NCBI RefSeq assembly: GCF_024323335.1
Contig: NC_066583.1
Location: forward strand, 372,377,175-372,441,174
DNA length: 64,000 nt
Reading direction: 5' to 3'
From: Lathyrus oleraceus
Taxonomy: Eukaryota > Streptophyta > Magnoliopsida > Fabales > Fabaceae
The notes below the pieces were generated by a model. That model was not told the DNA's origin. It saw only the letters and a program-made list of their open reading frames with translations, and made no database searches. Positions 61,641 to 64,000 of this stretch are shown one piece after another. Within the stretch, counting starts at the first letter, position 1. Every line of letters starts with the position of its first letter. Position numbers and translations under genes: made by a program.

Positions 61641-61840
61641 TTCAACTTTTTCTATGTTTTTTTCTTATAGTATTAGTTTCTCCCCTTTTGCATTATGTCA
61701 ATGCATAAAAATACCTACTTTTACTTAATTATTTTATTCCTTCAACTTTTTGTCTGTTTAATTTTCTTATACTTAGTTTTTCCCCTTTTGAATTAATATT
61801 AATGCATGATAATTGCTGCTTTTGCTTCTTGGTACTTAAT
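61641..61840. repeat. 100-bp imperfect tandem duplication in the IAMT1 promoter
   Basis: TTCAACTTTTT...TTTCTTATA...TTAGTTTCTCCCCTTTTG...AATGCAT at 61641-61740 is repeated in the same order at 61741-61840 with scattered changes. Confidence 0.75.
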
Positions 61841-61910
61841 TAATTTCCCTTTGTATCAATAAAGGGCCCTAGCTAACATAATTGATTATATTTTCATCTC
61901 ATCCTTTGTC

Positions 61911-61918
61911 TATATATA
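61911..61918 (+). promoter_or_regulatory. IAMT1 TATA box
   Basis: TATATATA, 87 bases before the start codon; transcription would start near 61942, giving a ~55-base leader. Confidence 0.6.
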
Positions 61919-61997
61919 CAACTCTCTTGCCTCTCATTTTACCTATCATAGATACCTTGAAAACCAACACAACTATACTTCCTCAAATCACTTTCTC

Positions 61998-64000
61998 ATG
62001 GGAGATAATGTTGTAGTGTCCAATATGGAGCTTGAGAGGTTGCTTAGCATGAAAGGTGGTAAAGGAGAAGCTAGCTATGCCAACAATTCCCAAGCTCAGG
62101 TAGCTCCATTCTTAATTTTTTTCAATCTAATTTATCTTTTCATTATCAATACTACTGACTGAGCAGAGGCTAAACAACAGTGTGCTGTTTAGCCTCGGCT
62201 TAGTCAATATCATAAATGAAAAATGTAATTTATTCGAAATCAATTAAATTTGTGTAGGCCATACATGCAAAGTCAATGCTTCATTTTCTAAAAGAAGCAC
62301 TAGATGGAGTTGAGCTTCATGATCCTAACATTCCATTTGTGGTGGTGGATTTGGGATGTTCATGTGGAAGCAACACTATCAATGTTATGGATGTGATGGT
62401 AAAACACATCATGAAGCGTTACGAAGCATTGGGATGTAATCCACCTGAATTCTCTGCTTTTTTCACTGACCTTCCGAGTAATGACTTTAACACCCTTTTT
62501 CAACTCCTTCCTCCAATGGCCAACTATGGTGATAGTATGGAAGAGTGCCTTGCTGCTAATAATCACCGTTGCTACTTTGCTGCCGGTGTCCCCGGCTCTT
62601 TCTACCGGAGACTTTTTCCGGCTAGGTCTGTTGATGTTTTCCACTCTGCATTTTCTTTGCATTGGTTATCTCAGGTAATATAATTACACCTCTCTGTTTT
62701 TTTTTTCTGTTTTTATTCAAAAGACATATAGATACCGATAATATTGACAAAGACAGGTAAATATTGATAATAAATTTTAAAATTAAAAAAATAAATTTTG
62801 ATTCTATGCATCAATAATAATTTTAAGATCAATTTATGTGTTACATAATTTTAAATTGCGGTTACGGTCGTAGATCCGATTATTGAGACTATTTCTGACA
62901 CATTTTGTACTCATGATCCTTGACCAAAAGATATTTAAAATACACATTTGAAATATGTTTAGAAGTTAAAAAAAATTATTATATTAAAATAATATTAAGT
63001 TTTGGCGTTCTAAAATTTTGACTTTCTATCTTTTAAAAACCTTTTGATTGAATTTCAAGTTCAATAGTATATCATATATTTTCACACCCCTACCCCTATC
63101 CCTACCCCACCCCACCCATCAAAGAATCTATGTAGTCACTATGCACACTAAATTCCACGACATGATAACTTGAAATTTTTGCCACTTCTTGAAGATAATA
63201 ATATATAAAAAATCCATTTTTAATGCATTAGTTAGGAGTAGAAGCCTCATTTTATAAGGCATAAAGTATAACCAAAACATATGTAACTAATCCATTATCT
63301 CAAGATTAGTTTAAAAAAACAACCTCATTATATGGTCCCATGCATGCATGTAGGTACCAGAATCAGTTGAAGACAAGAGATCAAGTGCATACAACAAAGG
63401 AAGGGTTTTCATCCATGGTGCTAATGAGATAACAACAAATGCTTACAAGAAACAATTCCAAACAGATTTGGCAGGTTTCCTCAACTCAAGGTCAATAGAG
63501 ATGAAAAGCAAAGGGACCATGTTTTTGGTTTGTTTAGGCAGAACTTCAGTGGACCCCACAGACCAAGGTGGGGCTGGTCTCCTCTTTGGGACCCATTTTC
63601 AAGATGCTTGGGATGATCTTGTCCAAGAGGTAATCATCAGAAATTTTATCTAAAAGTAAAATCCAAACACTGTGCATGTTTTTTATTGGCAGACCAAAAA
63701 GAACTTGGGACAAAAACATATACATTCTATAACTTACCATGATTTAAAAAGTTGATGTTATATGTTTGTTGGCCACATTCATCATCACAATAGAAATGAT
63801 AATTGAATGCTATGATGATGAAATTTTCATATCACATGTGGTTTAATACATGGTTTATGATTTTAATCATGTGCTTAATCACTTCATAGGGGTTAATTAG
63901 CAATGAGAAAAGAGATGATTTTAATATTCCGGTTTATGCACCAAGTTTACAAGACTTCAAGGAAGTGGTTGAAGCTGATGGTTCATTTTCCATTAACAAA
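61998..64000 (+). CDS. IAMT1: Indole-3-acetate O-methyltransferase (IAMT1-type), first four exons, 3' end outside window
   Basis: SABATH-family enzyme that transfers a methyl group from S-adenosylmethionine to the carboxyl of indole-3-acetic acid, giving methyl-IAA, in the cytosol; it tunes auxin during leaf and shoot development (family knowledge). Exons, all phase 0 with GT-AG borders: 61998-62099, 62258-62674, 63354-63629, 63890 to beyond 64000; 302 residues are visible of the usual ~380. Residues seen: N-terminal ligand motif SYANNSQAQ (26-34), the SAM site VVDLGCSCGSN (63-73), FFTDLPSNDFN (102-112), GSFYRRLFP (147-155) and the substrate-pocket SAFSLHWLS (164-172). The start is the first ATG after the TATA box and matches the IAMT1 N-terminus (MELERLLSMKGGKGEASYA). 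The clade call rests on this N-terminus and the GGAGLLFGTHFQDAWDDLVQ stretch in exon 3; salicylate or jasmonate methyltransferases differ there. No stop or frameshift is visible, so it is probably functional. Confidence 0.93.

Overview
The window is plant nuclear DNA, almost certainly from a large-genome legume. The tribe Fabeae (pea, vetch, lentil, Lathyrus) is my best guess, inferred from Ogre-like Ty3/gypsy LTRs, the density of nested transposons and the AT-rich background. I see one clear host gene: the first four exons of an indole-3-acetate O-methyltransferase (IAMT1-type, SABATH family) at 61998-64000 on the plus strand, cut by the right edge. Nearly everything else is transposable elements and their remains.

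Layout. 1-19541: an Ogre-like LTR end (1-754) abutting an opposite-strand LTR fragment (755-2571); two 51-bp-period tandem arrays (2575-3475); two diverged copies of one minus-strand LTR family (3476-4340 and 15177-16500); a hairpin-rich LTR relic (5181-6235); a frameshifted hAT transposase (9010-10553, minus); broken retrotransposon reading frames near 12-13 kb and 17-19 kb.

19542-49586: a nest of elements that may lie inside one old CACTA transposon (matching CACTA termini and AGA/AGA flanks, unproven). It holds a solo Ogre-like LTR (TSD ACAAC), a chromovirus-type Ty3/gypsy element that lost gag and has a mutated reverse transcriptase, another LTR fragment, the end of a second CACTA element, a Mutator-like element carrying a GRF zinc-finger gene plus a transposase gene lacking its catalytic core, and a Ty1/copia element (TSD ATGTT) that was itself split by a much younger copia element (TSD CTCTG, LTRs about 99.3% identical by eye).

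49590-61990: mostly non-coding AT-rich DNA, a 108-bp AT microsatellite, one unrecognised 156-codon frame, and a third degenerate copia element (55113-60439, TSD AAAAT) whose 3' LTR is swollen by a CA/CG-rich array. The IAMT1 promoter region follows, with a MITE-like inverted repeat and a 100-bp tandem duplication just upstream of a TATA box.

Most notable: the Ogre-like LTRs carry five copies of a ~60-nt unit that can fold as a three-way junction. Its three stems change sequence between copies yet keep pairing, which suggests selection on a structured RNA (or DNA cruciform). Second, the 5' leader of the young copia element holds seven near-perfect 14-bp palindromes arranged in pairs exactly 21 bp apart. 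Coordinates come from hand reading; no alignment or folding program was run.
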